NCBI GenBank assembly: GCA_035533075.1
Contig: DATLUO010000047.1
Coordinates: 1-48,690, forward strand
Source: Pirellulales bacterium
GTDB lineage: Bacteria > Planctomycetota > Planctomycetia > Pirellulales > JAICIG01
Direction: 5' to 3'
Length of the DNA stretch: 48,690 nucleotides
Shown here: one piece after another, positions 24,981 through 32,835 of the stretch
Numbering within the stretch: the first letter of the stretch is position 1
Layout of the letters: each line of letters begins with the position of its first letter
Notes under the pieces: generated by a model
Databases searched by the model: none
What the model saw: the letters and a program-made list of their open reading frames with translations, nothing else
Told to the model about the DNA's origin: nothing
Made by a program: the position numbers and the translations under genes

Positions 24981-25814
24981 TCAGCCACTCTTCTCGTCGT
25001 CGCTTTTTTCATCGGCCGGCATGTCTTCGTCGCCTTCCTCGGTCACCTTTTCGGCCGGCTTTTTCTCGTCGGCGCCTTCTTCGGCGGCATCGTCTTCCTT
25101 TTCGGCCGGCATTTCATCGGCGGCGTCTTTTTCGTCGGTTTCCTGCTCAGGCTTTTCTGCGAACGGATCGGTCTCGTCGTCGGCCGCCGGCTTCTTCGCC
25201 GGTTTCTCGTCGGCCGGCTCCTCGTCGGCCATTTCCGGCTTGGGCTCTAAAGCGTCAGGTTTTTCGGCCTCGGGTTTTTCGTCCGCTTCCTTGGCCGGCG
25301 AGGGGATTTCCGTGGCTTCTTCCGGCATGAGCACGTTTGGCTCGTTCTTGCGGATCCGCTCATACCGCTCGAACCGCCGCCGCTCGCGACTCTGGTAAGC
25401 GACCAGCCGGGCATTCGAACGGTAACGCTCGATCTGCGCCCTGGCTTGGCCCTGCACCCGCTCCAGCGCCTTGCTCACGGGATAGAAGCGGTCGGTGTCG
25501 GCCATTTCCAATGATGCGCCCGTTTGGAAATCGCGGTGGGCTTCCTGTGGCCGGCCAAGCTTGAAATAGGCCAAGCCGCGATAATAGTAGACCCGCGGAT
25601 CTTTCGAGCCGTTGCGGACCGCCATCGACAAGTCGTCGTAAGCCTCGCGATACGCGCCGGAGTTGTAAGCGTGAACTCCGCTGCCATAAAGTTCGTTGAG
25701 CACATCGAGCTGCGCCTTGGCCGGCCCGACGGTCGTCAACGTCAATCCAAGTGCCAAAGCCCAACCCCAAACGGCCGGCAATCCATAAGCGACGGGGCGC
25801 ATACAGCGAGGCAT
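24981..25814 (-). CDS. Secreted TPR protein with long acidic low-complexity tail
   Basis: The 277-residue product has a signal peptide (LPAVWGWALALGLTLTTVGPAKA) and about two TPR units (YGSGVHAYNSGAYREAYDDLSMAV and RVYYYRGLAYFKLGRPQEAHRDF). An Arg/Tyr-rich helix follows (RSRERRRFERYERIRK-like), then about 110 residues dominated by Glu, Asp, Lys, Pro and Ala in irregular repeats such as EKPE and DEKPA. The start at 25814 is set by an AGGAG 9 nt upstream, not by the earlier in-frame ATG at 25871. TPR domains mediate protein contacts; the acidic tail may bind cations or cell-wall material. Specific function is unknown. Confidence 0.82.
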   Translation of the reverse strand: MPRCMRPVAYGLPAVWGWALALGLTLTTVGPAKAQLDVLNELYGSGVHAYNSGAYREAYDDLSMAVRNGSKDPRVYYYRGLAYFKLGRPQEAHRDFQTGASLEMADTDRFYPVSKALERVQGQARAQIERYRSNARLVAYQSRERRRFERYERIRKNEPNVLMPEEATEIPSPAKEADEKPEAEKPDALEPKPEMADEEPADEKPAKKPAADDETDPFAEKPEQETDEKDAADEMPAEKEDDAAEEGADEKKPAEKVTEEGDEDMPADEKSDDEKSG

Positions 25815-25940
25815 GAAAGAGTGCTCCTGCGATGGAGTCGGTAAAAGAGGCAACTGAAGCATCGGAAACAAAATGGTAATCCGCCCTTACAACGATTTCA
25901 AGCTTCTTCTCGGCAATCGGGACGCCGACACCACCCAGAG

Positions 25941-26567
25941 CTACGGCAACGGCTTGACCATCACGTTCTTGTAGCGCACCCGGCTGCCCGGATCGTGCTG
26001 CTGGAAGGCAAACAGGCCCTTCGAAAGCTTATGCGGCCCGTTGACCCCCTCTGGTTCGACATATTCATACAGCGTCTTGCCGTTGACCTTCATGGTAATC
26101 CGCTTCCCTTGCACGAGGATCTCCTGCGTCCACCACTCGTCGTCTTGGGCGGCCGACTCGAAGAGCTTGACCACGTAATACAGGCTGCCGGTCTTCACGG
26201 GGTCGAGGTGGGTGTTGTTCACCTGCGACTCATAGCCGGCCGTCGGCCAACCTTCCTCCAGCTTGCTGTGGAAAAAGATGCCGGAATTGCCGCCCCGGTT
26301 GATCATGACGTCGGTCTTGAAGTGGAAGTTCTGAAACTCCCGGCCGACGTAGAACAGGTGGCTGCGGCTGCCGTGCCCGGCGAGGGCACCGTCTTCCACC
26401 GTCCAGTTCTCCGGGTTCTCGCTCGCCTGCCAGCCAGCGAGACTCTTGCCGTCGAACAGCACGATCCAGCCTTCGCCGTCGCCCTGTTCGTCGGCGGCCC
26501 CGGCGGCCGCCGCCAGCACGGCGAACACCGTCAGGGAAAGTGCGAACCAACGCGACCTCATCATCAT
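25941..26567 (-). CDS. DUF1080 family secreted protein (3-keto-disaccharide hydrolase fold)
   Basis: The 208-residue product has a signal peptide (WFALSLTVFAVLAAAAGAA) and the DUF1080 signatures: WIVLFDGKSLAGWQ, WTVEDGALAGHG, FKTDVMINRGGNSGIFFHS and a late FAFQQHDPGSRVRYKNVMVKPL. The concanavalin-like fold belongs to the family now described as 3-keto-disaccharide hydrolases, which process oxidised sugars outside the cytoplasm. It is widely expanded in planctomycetes. Start may be at 26567 or two codons later (MMM). No oxidoreductase partner is adjacent. A 240-nt upstream gap has no convincing gene, although a minus-strand frame ending at 26572 reads RVLPSSDGTYSLYRTLRGI and may be a gene remnant. 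Confidence 0.92.
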   Translation of the reverse strand: MMMRSRWFALSLTVFAVLAAAAGAADEQGDGEGWIVLFDGKSLAGWQASENPENWTVEDGALAGHGSRSHLFYVGREFQNFHFKTDVMINRGGNSGIFFHSKLEEGWPTAGYESQVNNTHLDPVKTGSLYYVVKLFESAAQDDEWWTQEILVQGKRITMKVNGKTLYEYVEPEGVNGPHKLSKGLFAFQQHDPGSRVRYKNVMVKPLP

Positions 26568-26807
26568 GGTTTCAAATTCCTCTCAGCGTGCGGTAAAGCG
26601 AATAAGTCCCGTCCGAGCTTGGCAGAACGCGGCCAATCACGCCCACGTGGTCTCGGCGGACGAACCGGGCCCCGCGCTTCGCTCTAGTTTGATGACCGGG
26701 CGGCGTCTTGTAAATGAAAATCCGGCCCGCGGAGCTCATTTTCAAGGCATGACGTCCCGTTCGTGCCGATGAACACGCCTGGATGGGTCGGTCGCTGGGG
26801 CAGAGCA

Positions 26808-27461
26808 CTAAGGATCATCGTCGTCCAAATCGAACGGCATCGACCCACTGACGGGGATCAGGAAATGCCCGCCGGCGGCGTTGATGCGGCCGGCGAGCAT
26901 GTGGGCGATGGCGGGCGAGTCGTTCGGCCCGGCCATATAGCACGGTTTCCCGTTTTGCCCGAACTCGAACTCGTCGGTGCAGAGCGAAGGGTCGATGCCG
27001 TCCATCAAATGGCGCGTCGTATGGAAGTCGGGGTGCGGTGAAATGCCCAGCGACTGGGCATAATCGACCGCGCAGTAGACGAGCTTGGCAAAGCGCTCCG
27101 GCGCAATCGCTCGCTGCGGACGCCCGTGGGACGTCAGCTTGTCGAGCATGGCCTTATATTCGGCCTCGCCGACATCCCTCCAAAATGCATCCTTGACGCC
27201 CAGGCAAAACACGTCTACCAGATAAATGCCCACCACCAGGCGTCCGCCCGGAGCGCGCCGGGCAATGAGTAAACTGCCGATGCCCACGTCCCAAAGCTGT
27301 TCTGGCTCGAGCGTGACGACAAGGGGCCATGAGGCGGCTGAAAGCAAGCGTACGGCCGGGTTATTTGAGGTGGCGCGGGCCACTTGCCGGCGTTTTTCGT
27401 CGCGTTTCGACTTGTGCTTGGCAGCACGCTTTTGTTCCCGCGATCCATGCCGCTTTGACAT
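26808..27461 (-). CDS. Conserved-looking hypothetical protein with basic N-terminus
   Basis: The 217-residue product begins MSKRHGSREQKRAAKHKSKR, an Arg/Lys-rich, probably disordered head of about 30 residues. An alpha/beta body follows with LGISPHPDFHTTRHLMDGIDPS and a very acidic end (FDLDDDDP). The start at 27461 has AAGGAG 7 nt upstream, preferable to the earlier in-frame ATG at 27509. I do not recognise the family. The basic head could contact nucleic acid, but that is speculation. It has no signal peptide. Confidence 0.75.
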   Translation of the reverse strand: MSKRHGSREQKRAAKHKSKRDEKRRQVARATSNNPAVRLLSAASWPLVVTLEPEQLWDVGIGSLLIARRAPGGRLVVGIYLVDVFCLGVKDAFWRDVGEAEYKAMLDKLTSHGRPQRAIAPERFAKLVYCAVDYAQSLGISPHPDFHTTRHLMDGIDPSLCTDEFEFGQNGKPCYMAGPNDSPAIAHMLAGRINAAGGHFLIPVSGSMPFDLDDDDP

Positions 27462-27548
27462 AGACGACTCCTTTCTTGGTTCTTGTTCTGCCGAGATCCT
27501 TTTCTGCAAACGCCCCGAGCTATTTTATGCAACCACCCGCCAAGTTGC

Positions 27549-27663
27549 TATACTGCACGCAATCGTCGGTGGCTGGGGCAGAAGCTGGCCGAGATCGATC
27601 CGGCCCCTGCAATACGCGCCGCCGGCCAGCGATGCCCCGGTGGTGGCGCTACCGGGGCATCAC
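27549..27663 (+). repeat. Dispersed repeat family B (copy B2)
   Basis: TATACTGCACGC, GGTGGCTGGGGCAGAAGC and a terminal hairpin GATGCCCCGGT/ACCGGGGCATC with loop GGTGGCGCT. The reverse complement of this loop is the empty form of the site into which an element has inserted in copy B3. Confidence 0.85.
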
Positions 27664-27669
27664 TGAGAA

Positions 27670-28542
27670 TCAGGCCAGTCCGAGCAGTGCCAGCAGCTCG
27701 TCCTGGCAGCGGTAGTCGCCGATGATCAGGTCGGCCCCCGCCCGCAGTAGCCGCTGGCGCTTCCAGGCGTTGACGCCCGACCGCGTCTCTTCTTCGCTGG
27801 CCACGCCCACCGCCACCCCGCCCACGCGGCGCGTTTCTTCGATTTCGACGTAGCCGTCGCCAAAGGCCAGCAATTCGTCGCCGCTGACTCCCATTTCGGC
27901 AATCATCCGCTCGATAATCAGGGCCTTGGAAAACGCCAGATGGTTATCGAGCGCCCCGTATACGCGCGGGCCGAAAAAATGTTCGAGCTTGAGCGACCGC
28001 AACTCGCCTTCGACATATTTCAAGTCCGTGCCGGAGGCCAGCCACAGCGTCAAGCCGCGCTGGCTCAGCCGCTCGAGCAGCCGGTGCGTGCCCGGCACGG
28101 TCAGATCCTCCGGGTCAATGGCGCCCGATTTCAGCCCGGCCACGCGACCGCCAATTTGCGCCCACAGCAGATCGTGGTATTGGTGCTTGTATTCCAGCGG
28201 GGGCCGCGGCCGGCCGCCACGCAATTCGACCTCTTCGGCCAACTGCATCATCTGGTAGATCGTCTGCTTGCCGTTGAGCCGCATCACGTACTCTTCGACG
28301 TGAGCGTGCAGCTCCTCGCGGGTTTCGACGGTCTCGGTGCTCGCCAGCACGTCGACCATCATCGGAATCATGACGTTCTGCCAGTTGCGGCGGATCAACG
28401 ACAGTGTGCCGTCGAAATCGAACAGCACGGCGCGAAACCGCCCACGAACAAAGTCGGGGCGCTTTAGCTCGACGGAGCCGGTGGAAATCGGCACGACGCG
28501 ATCAGGCGGCAACATTCCGCGAAAAGAAGCTCCAAAAGTCAT
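27670..28542 (-). CDS. HAD family hydrolase (phosphatase-like)
   Basis: The 290-residue protein carries HAD motif I at AVLFDFDGTLS (D42 and D44), a helical cap with KQTIYQMMQLAEE, motif II near LWLASGTD, a lysine region, and motif IV in LAFGDGYVEIEETRRVGG. It resembles phosphoglycolate-phosphatase-like enzymes; the substrate is unknown. The chosen ATG (28542) overlaps the anti-sigma-like gene by 41 nt; ATG 28515 would reduce this to 14 nt and is equally possible because residues 1-30 are not conserved. It is probably the third gene of the sigma/anti-sigma operon. Confidence 0.88.
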   Translation of the reverse strand: MTFGASFRGMLPPDRVVPISTGSVELKRPDFVRGRFRAVLFDFDGTLSLIRRNWQNVMIPMMVDVLASTETVETREELHAHVEEYVMRLNGKQTIYQMMQLAEEVELRGGRPRPPLEYKHQYHDLLWAQIGGRVAGLKSGAIDPEDLTVPGTHRLLERLSQRGLTLWLASGTDLKYVEGELRSLKLEHFFGPRVYGALDNHLAFSKALIIERMIAEMGVSGDELLAFGDGYVEIEETRRVGGVAVGVASEEETRSGVNAWKRQRLLRAGADLIIGDYRCQDELLALLGLA

Positions 28543-29314
28543 GTTCGCCGCCCCTGACCACCATCACATAGGCGTTGCTGTCGTCGGCCCACACCGCCAC
28601 GGTCACTCCCGCCGTGCCATGAGGAACGGGCCTCAGCGGCAGATCGTTGAGCTTCGGACCCCAGAACGACCGCAATGCCACGACGTACAGCGTGCCTTGC
28701 ACGCGGCGTCGGCCAGACAACTCGTAGGCCACGCCGTCGCGATTCAAGAAAGTGGCCTCGCGCCAACCGCGAATGGCGTTTGCCGCCAGGCCGGGAAGCA
28801 AAGTGGGAAACTCGCCGGAGGCCAGCGGTGCGCGGTGGTCGTCGTCTTGGTACAACGTTCTGGCCTCGGCCTGCACCTCCGCTACCTCGACCGAGCCGCG
28901 AGATGTCCACAGCGTCGCGGCGACGAGCAGACCGGCAGCCATCGACAATCCCACACCCGCCACCAGCGACCATCGCCGGCGGGCCCGTCTGCCGGGTCGC
29001 TGCTCGCGGCTCGCTATTTCGACGGCATCGGCGCTTGCTTCGGGAACAGCCACGTAGGTCGCCGGTCCGATGGGCGAGGTAGGAAGGTTGGCAAGGATGC
29101 GATCGGCCAGCCCCTCCGGCACGGGCAATTTCTGAGTGGCCGCCATGATGGCGCGGTCGACTCGCTGGACCGATCGCCTCAGTTCCGCCACGCGCGCCGG
29201 CGGCTCGCTCTCCAAGATTGACGCCACCTCGGCGAGCAACGCGTCGTCACTGTCGGGACGGCAAACCTCGATCGCCAAGATCGCATCGCTGGACAGATTG
29301 TGTTTGGGGTGCAT
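28502..29314 (-). CDS. Putative anti-sigma factor (single-pass membrane protein)
   Basis: The 270-residue protein lies 4 nt after an ECF sigma gene. It has a cytoplasmic N-terminal part of about 110 residues, a basic stop-transfer region (RRARRRW), one transmembrane helix (about 115-137) and an extracytoplasmic domain. This topology and the gene order match planctomycete membrane anti-sigma factors. A clear zinc-binding HxxxCxxC motif is absent: only H2, H5 and C18 are near the start. It would hold the sigma factor inactive until an envelope signal is sensed. The function is inferred mainly from context. Confidence 0.75.
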   Translation of the reverse strand: MHPKHNLSSDAILAIEVCRPDSDDALLAEVASILESEPPARVAELRRSVQRVDRAIMAATQKLPVPEGLADRILANLPTSPIGPATYVAVPEASADAVEIASREQRPGRRARRRWSLVAGVGLSMAAGLLVAATLWTSRGSVEVAEVQAEARTLYQDDDHRAPLASGEFPTLLPGLAANAIRGWREATFLNRDGVAYELSGRRRVQGTLYVVALRSFWGPKLNDLPLRPVPHGTAGVTVAVWADDSNAYVMVVRGGEHDFWSFFSRNVAA

Positions 29315-29318
29315 AAAC

Positions 29319-29852
29319 CTACTCGGCCCTGGCGGCTAACGACACGGGTATTTCGTCCGGTTCCGTGAGTTTTGCCCGCAACCGTGCTTTGGCCCGTGCC
29401 AACCGGCTCATCACGGTTCCCGCCGGCAGCCCGAGCCGCTCGGCGATCTCGCGGTAAGAGCATTCTTCGAAGTAGAACATCAGCACGACGATCTTGAAGT
29501 CATCCGGCAGTTCATCGATGGCCTGCTGCAAACGTTCCGGATCGACGACCAGCTCGGTAGGGACTTCCTCCGCAACGGCATCGAGGTCGACATCGAACCC
29601 GCTGGCCGACAGCGGCAATCGCTTGCTTCGGAATTTGGCATAGTTGTGGCGTAGGATGGTAAACAACCAGCCCCGCGCATGTTCCGCTTGGCGGAGTTGC
29701 GCCAGATTCACATGCGCGGCCAGAAACGTCTGCTGCGTCAGGTCTTCGGCATCGCAGACCGCACCGGTCAGTCGGAAAGCATAGCGATAAACCGAGGCAT
29801 GGTGTTCGGCCACGAGTTGACCGATATCCACGGTTGGCATTCTTTCCGTCAT
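29319..29852 (-). CDS. ECF-type RNA polymerase sigma factor
   Basis: The 177-residue protein has region 2 (HHASVYRYAFRLTGAVCDAEDLTQQTFLAAH, then HARGWLFTILRHNYAKF) and region 4 (LQQAIDELPDDFKIVVLMFYFEECSYREIAERLGLPAGTV, then SRLARAKARLR). It directs RNA polymerase to a specific regulon. The next gene encodes its likely membrane anti-sigma partner. ATG 29852 is used; an alternative in-frame ATG lies four codons later. No typical autoregulatory promoter could be picked out by eye in the upstream gap, which is filled by repeats. Confidence 0.94.
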   Translation of the reverse strand: MTERMPTVDIGQLVAEHHASVYRYAFRLTGAVCDAEDLTQQTFLAAHVNLAQLRQAEHARGWLFTILRHNYAKFRSKRLPLSASGFDVDLDAVAEEVPTELVVDPERLQQAIDELPDDFKIVVLMFYFEECSYREIAERLGLPAGTVMSRLARAKARLRAKLTEPDEIPVSLAARAE

Positions 29853-30000
29853 AGGCCGCCTATATCAATAAGAGTCATCCGCGGACCGATTTATTCCCGC
29901 GCCGGAGAAAAACCCCGGATTTCTTCCCCGGACGTATTGTATCGCTTGGGGCGTTGGAGCGCAACTGGCCTTTCGCACGAGTTGGGAGCATAAAACCGGG

Positions 30001-30295
30001 ATATACTTCACGCGGCCGAGAATGAGGCATTTGGCCGACAACTGATGGTGGCTGGGGCAGAGGCTGGCTAGGGCTAGGTTGCGGTTGAGAGTGCCTAAAA
30101 GCGCTGCGGCCAGCCGATGCCCCGGTAGCGCCACCGTAAAGCTTCGCCGAACCCGGTACGCAGGTGCCGTACACCAACCCGAAGCGCTAGCGAGGAACGT
30201 GAAAAAGGCGACAAAACCTCGCTTGCGCTTCGGGTTAGTGTGAAATGGGAACGGGTTCGGCGAAGCTTTACGCGCCACCCACCGGGGCATCGCTG
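30001..30295 (+). repeat. Dispersed repeat family B (copy B3), interrupted by a nested element
   Basis: Starts ATATACTTCACGCGGCCGAG like B1 and continues GGTGGCTGGGGCAGAG. The GATGCCCCGGT arm (30116-30126) and ACCGGGGCATC arm (30281-30291) of its terminal hairpin are separated by a 136-bp insertion plus an 8-bp duplication. With the nested element this fills the 29853-30406 gap, where I see no gene. Confidence 0.85.
30136..30271. mobile_element. 136-bp MITE-like element with 20-bp TIR and 8-bp target duplication
   Basis: Perfect 20-nt terminal inverted repeats (GTAAAGCTTCGCCGAACCCG at 30136-30155, its complement at 30252-30271) bound the element. GCGCCACC directly flanks both ends (30128-30135 and 30272-30279), a target-site duplication. 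Inside is a second hairpin with arms related to CCAACCCGAAGCG...GCGAGG. It has no coding capacity, so a transposase would have to act in trans. Confidence 0.85.
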
Positions 30296-30406
30296 GCCGG
30301 CAGGACGTGTTCGTGATTCCCCAGTCGAACTCGGCCAGCTTTTTTTCCCAAGCCACCGAAAATGTTTCGTTTCTGCCCGCGAAAGGATGACGTCCGGAAC
30401 GAGCGG

Positions 30407-32200
30407 TCAGTGCGCGGCGGCGCCGGTCTGGAACTTATACACGACCGCTTCCAGCGGCACGCCCCACTTGCTCTGGAAGTTGTTGTGGCTCACGCTGTTC
30501 AGCCCAAGCTGGTAGCCGTGCTCCGGTTCCAACGAGACGGGCAGAGTACACGTCAAACCGTCGTCCGACCAGCTCGCCGTTTTCCCGACGGGAATCTTGG
30601 GAAACTCTGCCCCACCGCCGGTCCACGACATTCCTTCGCCCATCGGCACGCTGAAGGTGACACGAAGCGACGCCGTAGTCGGCTCGACGTCGTTGGAACC
30701 GTTTGGCGGATCGAGCGAAACGATGGCCGGCACGCGCACCCGCCGCTCGACCTCCTCCGTCGCGCCTTTCGTGCTGAAGTAGATGGCCGCCGCCGCGGCC
30801 GCCGCGCCCCCTTTGCGGCGGAAGTTCTGATGACTGGAAGAATTGATGCCCAAACGATAGAAGGCGCCTGCTTCCAGCTTGACCGGCAAGACGCACGTTC
30901 GTTTGTCGGCCCAGCGGGCTTGCCGGCTCTTGTCAACCGGTGGAAACAGCGGCGGTCCGCCGGTCCAGCTCATGCCTTGCTCCATGTCTCGATCAAAAGT
31001 GACGGAAATCTCCTTCAACGCGGGATCGACTCCCGTCGCGCCCTGCGGCGGAGATGACTTCACCATGCGCGGATGGGCATCCTTGGGCTTCGCGTTGTCG
31101 GCCGGCGCGGCGGCTTCCTGAGCGATCGCAGCCGGACGGTCGCCGGCGCCGGGCGCCATCGGCAGCAGCAAAACGGCGGTGGCAACGATCGCCAGACGGC
31201 TCGGCCAACCAAAGCGGCGTTTCAGCGGATGGTAGTTCATGATCTCCTCCAATCGGTGTTGCAGGTTTGTGCCCACTTCGAAAATTCCCACCAAGCTGCC
31301 CGACACAAGCGATCGCCCGCGTAACATCGTCAACATACGGACGATCGCTTCGCCGTATGGTTCCGGGGCAATCCCTTCCCGCCGCAGCACGGCTTCGTCG
31401 CACGCGCACTCGCGCTGGTGCCGAAGCTGGCCGTTGGCCCACCACAGAAAGGGATGAAACCAAAACAGGCCCTGGGCGATCGTTTGCAACCAGCCCAGCC
31501 ACGTGTCGCCGCGCTGCCAATGCACCAGTTCGTGGGCCAGTACCGCCCGCAACTCCACGTCGGTCCATCGGGCGAGCAGCCCTTGCGGCAAGACGATCGT
31601 TGGGCGGATGACGCCGAACAGGAAGGGACTCGTCACCATGTCGGCCGCCACAACGTCGGGAACCCGCCGCAGGCCAAGATCGATCGCTATTCGCTCCAAA
31701 GCAATCCGCAACGGGCCTTCATCGACGGTCGGAAAACTTCGCACGGCGCGGACGAGCCGCGCGTACCGGCCCACGACGAAGGCCCAGAACAACAGGCAAC
31801 CCGCGGCCCATAAGCCAAACAGCAGAGGCAGCGACGAGCGAGCATGGCCGGTAATGCGCGGGCCTTGCTGGAACTTCGGCGCGCTTCGAGATTTGTTTTC
31901 GAGCGAGCCACTCGACTCCGCGAGGTCGGGCAACGGCGAGCGCCCTTGGACGTCCCAAGCAGGGAGGCCGATTGCGTCGCGCAACGGGCCGACGCCCCAC
32001 CGCCCGACGCTCACGGGCGTCGCCAGACCGGGCGGCAAAAAGACCTTGGCCAGCACCAGCAGCCAGAGCGCGTGGCGCAGCCGCGGCGACGCCGATCGCA
32101 GCAGCCACGTCAAGGCGGCAACCAACGCGACCAGCAGGGCCAACTGCCAACTCGCCGCCACGATCCATACCCACCAGTGCCGCAGAACAGGATCGAACAT
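30407..32200 (-). CDS. BlaR1/MecR1-like M56 membrane metalloprotease with Ig-like tail
   Basis: The 597-residue protein has an M56 domain: helices near 10-35, 40-60 and 120-145, zinc motif H223-E-L-V-H227, and RQREC-like segment with E264 followed by CDEAVL. A helix near 365-385 ends the peptidase part. Instead of a penicillin-binding sensor, the C-terminus has two related domains of about 90 residues (starting near 405 and 500) with SPPxGATGVDP/DPPNGSNDVEP and ISVTFDRDMEQGMSWTGG-like blocks, as in bacterial Ig-like (SbsA/Big_5 type) domains. It lies 2 nt after a BlaI-type repressor gene. I infer that it cleaves or inactivates that repressor on sensing an envelope signal. ATG 32200 follows a GAGGTGA. 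Confidence 0.88.
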   Translation of the reverse strand: MFDPVLRHWWVWIVAASWQLALLVALVAALTWLLRSASPRLRHALWLLVLAKVFLPPGLATPVSVGRWGVGPLRDAIGLPAWDVQGRSPLPDLAESSGSLENKSRSAPKFQQGPRITGHARSSLPLLFGLWAAGCLLFWAFVVGRYARLVRAVRSFPTVDEGPLRIALERIAIDLGLRRVPDVVAADMVTSPFLFGVIRPTIVLPQGLLARWTDVELRAVLAHELVHWQRGDTWLGWLQTIAQGLFWFHPFLWWANGQLRHQRECACDEAVLRREGIAPEPYGEAIVRMLTMLRGRSLVSGSLVGIFEVGTNLQHRLEEIMNYHPLKRRFGWPSRLAIVATAVLLLPMAPGAGDRPAAIAQEAAAPADNAKPKDAHPRMVKSSPPQGATGVDPALKEISVTFDRDMEQGMSWTGGPPLFPPVDKSRQARWADKRTCVLPVKLEAGAFYRLGINSSSHQNFRRKGGAAAAAAAIYFSTKGATEEVERRVRVPAIVSLDPPNGSNDVEPTTASLRVTFSVPMGEGMSWTGGGAEFPKIPVGKTASWSDDGLTCTLPVSLEPEHGYQLGLNSVSHNNFQSKWGVPLEAVVYKFQTGAAAH

Positions 32201-32202
32201 GG

Positions 32203-32625
32203 TCACCTCGGTCTTTCCTGGCCGCGTTTCGTGCCCGGTAGACTTCGTTTCTCGTCGAGCCGGCGCTTGAGCTCGCGGATTTCGACGTCGGAGAGATCGG
32301 CCTCGTCGATGAAATGGGCCAGCACCGGCGACAACGCCTCGCTGGCCAGTTTTTGGAACACGCCGCGCACCTCCTGGCGGGTCATGGCTTCTCGATCGAC
32401 GGCCGGCCGATAGAGATACGAATTTCCCACCTGATCGTAGGCCAGCGCCTCCTTGGCGACGAGACGGGAGAGGAGCGTCTTGACGGTCTTGTAGGCCCAG
32501 CCGCGCCGCTTTGGCAGCGCGGCGTAGAGGTCGCGGGCGGCCATCGGCCCGCGCTCCCAAAAGAGCTTCATCACTTCCCATTCCGCGGCCGAGAGGGCGA
32601 CCGGCGGTTTTTCGCGCGAGGACAC
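32203..32625 (-). CDS. BlaI/MecI-family transcriptional repressor
   Basis: The 140-residue protein has the winged-helix start LSAAEWEVMKLFWERGPMAARDLYAALPKRRGWAYKTVKTLLSRLVAKEAL and the dimerisation/cleavage region (YLYRPAVDREAMTRQEV...VLAHFIDEADLSDVEI). Such repressors silence their own operon until the M56 partner acts. The partner gene follows within 2 nt. A basic tail (KRGQERPR) ends the protein. A weak dyad 47-62 nt upstream of the start could be its operator. No beta-lactamase gene is nearby, so the regulon is unknown. Confidence 0.93.
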   Translation of the reverse strand: MSSREKPPVALSAAEWEVMKLFWERGPMAARDLYAALPKRRGWAYKTVKTLLSRLVAKEALAYDQVGNSYLYRPAVDREAMTRQEVRGVFQKLASEALSPVLAHFIDEADLSDVEIRELKRRLDEKRSLPGTKRGQERPR

Positions 32626-32671
32626 CGGACGCTCCGGAATCGTGGTTGTGGACTACATCAGCACGTCATTA

Positions 32672-32687
32672 GACTACGACAGTAATC
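32672..32687. promoter_or_regulatory. Weak dyad upstream of the BlaI-like gene, candidate operator
   Basis: GACTAC-GACA-GTAATC is an imperfect palindrome with TAC...GTA half-sites. BlaI/MecI operators are usually built on TACA/TGTA half-sites, so the fit is partial. Position just upstream of the repressor start is appropriate. Confidence 0.3.
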
Positions 32688-32755
32688 CATTGTCAATAGC
32701 GCAGGGCAATTGCCCTCGTGATCCGGTGAAGAAACGGGCCTGCGCGGCAGATCCG

Positions 32756-32797
32756 CAGGGTGGGACCAGCGAGCTTGCGAGCGCCGGCCCACCCTAC
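32756..32797 (+). repeat. Dispersed repeat family A, single arm (copy A3)
   Basis: CAGGGTGGGACCAGCGAGCT leads into the shared core and ends CCACCCTAC, so the unit is itself nearly bounded by inverted GGGTGGG/CCACCC. It lies between the 3' end of the DUF1559 gene and the BlaI-like gene. Confidence 0.88.
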
Positions 32798-32835
32798 GAG
32801 TTCATGCACGATCTGCTTGAAGGACGAACCCGAGA

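Noticed and set aside
26572-26808. Minus-strand open frame just upstream of the DUF1080 gene, ending RVLPSSDGTYSLYRTLRGI
   Set aside because: The end looks protein-like but the start does not, and no family is recognised. It may be a gene remnant but cannot be supported as a gene.
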